From Trifolium pratense (taxonomy: Eukaryota > Streptophyta > Magnoliopsida > Fabales > Fabaceae), in assembly GCF_020283565.1 (NCBI RefSeq), contig NC_060062.1, forward strand, positions 52,598,439-52,662,438: DNA of 64,000 bases, read 5' to 3'. How positions within the stretch are numbered: position 1 is the stretch's first letter; each line of letters starts with the position of its first letter. A program made the translations under genes and the position numbers. This document shows, in pieces, positions 62,082 to 64,000 of this stretch. A model generated the notes under the pieces. It made no database searches and had not been told where the DNA came from. It saw only the letters and a list, made by a program, of their open reading frames with translations.

Positions 62082-64000
62082 TTAATCATTGCGGTAGAAT
62101 TCTTCATCACAGTTAATGATAAAGTCATCCCAGTATTCTTCCTCTTCACTTCTCAAGTTCTGATTGTTAACTTGAGAACTTGTCAGCCATTTGTCTAGGA
62201 CATAAGCCCTTCTTCCTTTGCATAGGACTTGTTTCCATGCTCTAGATAGGACATATCCTTTCCTAGTTGGTAAATCTGAATGGTACATTATTTCAGCTTT
62301 TGGTACCCATCTTCTGGGTCCACGCTTGTTAGTCCACAAATGCTTACTATATTGTTTAGTGTTAGAGAAAGATATTGGTTTGGAATAATAACCTTTTTGA
62401 AGCTTTTTCTTTGTTTGAGATCTGTTATTATTCCAGGATTTGGATTGTTTATGATTCCAGGGTTTGTATTTATCACCAATCCTTTGTTCTGATTGGTTAT
62501 ATCTACTGACTCTAGAATCATAAATAATCTGAGTCCTATATTGCATCTGAGGTTTGGAGTTTGAATTTTTTCTTTTAAAAACTTCTGAGTCTTTAGATTG
62601 ACTAGCCTCAGGTACTGAAGTTCCTTTGGTTCCAGAATTTGAAGTCTCAGATTTTGAAGTTTTCAGAACATCTGAACTAATATTCTCAGGTTCTGAATAA
62701 CTTCTATCTTCTGAACTTTTCTTTCCAGATCTTGAAGAACTTGGTTCCTCTGAGCTGTCAGCTTCTAATTTTCTCAGATCATCATCCTCATTTTCAAAAG
62801 TACCAGGATTCTTTCCCTCTTCACTTGGTGGAACAACATAATAAACCCAAGATTTTCCAACCTTTTTGGCAACGGTCTTCAGCTTTGAATATGTTCTACC
62901 ATATTCATAGCCAAGTCCTTCTCCTCTATGTCTCAAAACATTATAAATTCTATTTGCAGCTTTGCTCTTCCCAAGGTTGAGATGCACAAACTGTTGAAGA
63001 GCTATTTCCTGCTCATCAATAGGTTTGTGACATACAGCACAACCCTTTTCAAAATCATTCACTCTATTCAGAGTTTCTTGATATAGACCTTGAAAATGGT
63101 CTGTCTGTTCAGTCAGAGTGTTAAGCTTTTCTTGTAAAACTTTTTGTTTACTTAACACTCTGAGATGTTTCTCAATGACCTTGTTAAGTGCAGTTATAAG
63201 TTGAGATTTAGAACAGTCAGAAAATACCTCATCTGTAACTTCTGAATCTGATTCTGATTCATCCTCTGAGTCTGCATCTGAGTCAGCATCTGAGTCAGTT
63301 GAAGCCATTAGGGCTAGATTTGCCTCTTCCTCTTCCTCAACTTCTTCCTCAGATGATAGCTCTTCAAAAGTAGCCATCAGACTCTTTTTCAATTTGCTCT
63401 TAAATTGTTGCTTCTTTGAGCTGTATCTTTTGCTTTTGTCTTTGGTAGACATTTCTGGACAGTCAGCAATAAAGTGTCATGGCTTCTTACAGTTGAAGCA
63501 GTTCTTCTGATCATCCTTTTTGCTGACAAAATTTCTGGAGCTGTTTCCTCTGAAGTTTCTTTTGTTAAACCTGTTCCATTGCTGAAACTTGGTAAATAAA
63601 GCAAACTCATCTTCACCCATTTCCTCCTCTTGACCATCTGCAGAAGATTCCTCTTCAATGTCAAGAAGCTGAGTCTTAAGAGCTTTAGAAGGAGTCCTAG
63701 TTGACTGTAAAGCCACAGACTTGGACTTCTTCTTACCTTCTGAATCAGCATTCAGAACCATCTCATGGCTTCTGAGATTGCTTATCAGAGCCTCAAGACT
63801 CAGAGTCTTGAGATTTTGAGCTTCTTCTATTGCAGTGACCTTAGGTCTCCAAGCAATAGGAAGACTCCTCAGAATCTTCTGAACATGGTCATAGGTGGAA
63901 TAACTCCTCTTAAGAGCTTTAAGACCAGATACAAGGATTTGAAACCTTGTAAACATAGTCTCAATGCTTTCATCTTGTTGCATGGTGAATAGTTAATATT
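62082..64000 (-). pseudogene. gag: Copia-type gag, partial at the window edge and interrupted
   Basis: One reading frame from the right edge to the stop at 62,082. It contains LFTMQQDESIETMFTRF and KILRSLPIAWRPKVTAI (copia gag core), then a CCHC zinc knuckle, an acidic Ser-rich stretch (STDSDADSDADSEDESE), and a Sirevirus-type C-terminal extension (AKKVGKSWVYYVVPPSEEG). Two in-frame stops interrupt it: TAA at 63,993-63,995, within the conserved core, and TGA at 63,477-63,479, inside the knuckle between its second Cys and the His. Capsid and RNA-binding function of this copy would therefore need read-through or helper proteins. The N-terminus is outside the window. Confidence 0.85.

Larger units (their letters stand above)
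53575..64000 (-). mobile_element. Sirevirus-type Ty1/copia retrotransposon, 5' end outside window
   Basis: Minus-strand element of at least 10.4 kb. In element order (right to left): gag (64,000-62,082), pol (62,079-58,921), env-like gene (58,476-55,866), a 3' region with several polypurine tracts and a convergent ORF, and the 3' LTR (54,681-53,575). The pol order protease, integrase, reverse transcriptase, RNase H is copia type. An extra gene after pol and multiplied polypurine tracts mark the Sirevirus (SIRE/Maximus) lineage. Gag and the env-like gene carry stops or a frameshift, while pol is open, so the copy is probably not autonomous. The 5' LTR, primer-binding site and target duplication partner lie beyond the right edge. 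Confidence 0.92.

Overview
The window reads as nuclear DNA of a flowering plant, most likely a papilionoid legume close to Medicago, Trifolium or Pisum. It is AT-rich, has many small exons with GT/AG introns, long introns packed with miniature transposons, dispersed repeats of a kind I associate with legume genomes, and a Sirevirus-type copia retrotransposon. The species call is inference. The gene family calls rest on spliced exons that join in frame and match known plant proteins.

Layout, left to right. 1-2,200: minus-strand 5' part of a bZIP16/bZIP68-like G-box factor; only the proline-rich N-terminus is present. 2,230-5,300: repeats. 5,405-10,541: plus-strand gene of ten exons for a chloroplast-type DUF1350 alpha/beta-hydrolase-like protein (434 aa). 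10,700-12,800: repeats, including a 137-bp tandem duplication. 12,829-28,100: minus-strand RRC1/SR140 splicing factor (17 coding exons, 973 aa), with two introns of about 3 kb carrying MITEs and LTR remnants, and a duplicated 5' UTR exon. 28,100-34,400: repeat-rich, with a hAT-like element with target-site duplications holding a second inverted-repeat element, and a decayed importin-alpha fragment. 34,499-36,613: minus-strand CML21-like EF-hand protein (four exons, 227 aa). 37,760-41,900: MITEs and a second nested hAT-like element. 41,912-49,955: plus-strand ARP8 (F-box plus actin-like, 12 exons, 475 aa). 50,000-53,350: mostly anonymous sequence with one MITE. 53,362-53,574: remnant of a Helitron helicase. 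53,575 to the right edge: a copia element of the Sirevirus type on the minus strand, inserted in the Helitron remnant; its 3' LTR, polypurine tracts, env-like gene, pol and most of gag are visible and the 5' LTR lies outside.

The most unusual part is the retrotransposon's 3' region. Besides the env-like gene, which has its own TATA-like box and pyrimidine-rich leader, it carries a compact convergent unit on the opposite strand: TATA box, short leader, a 100-codon acidic ORF and a poly(A) signal. The predicted product has two SUMO-interaction-like motifs. Pol is open over 1,052 codons, but gag has two in-frame stops and the env-like gene has a frameshift and a stop, so this copy is probably not autonomous.

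The host genes have no operon-like relation. RRC1 is a nuclear spliceosomal protein, ARP8 an F-box actin-related protein, CML21 a calcium sensor and DUF1350 a plastid protein. All four full-length genes keep open frames across every splice junction I checked, so they look functional although their introns host many transposons.
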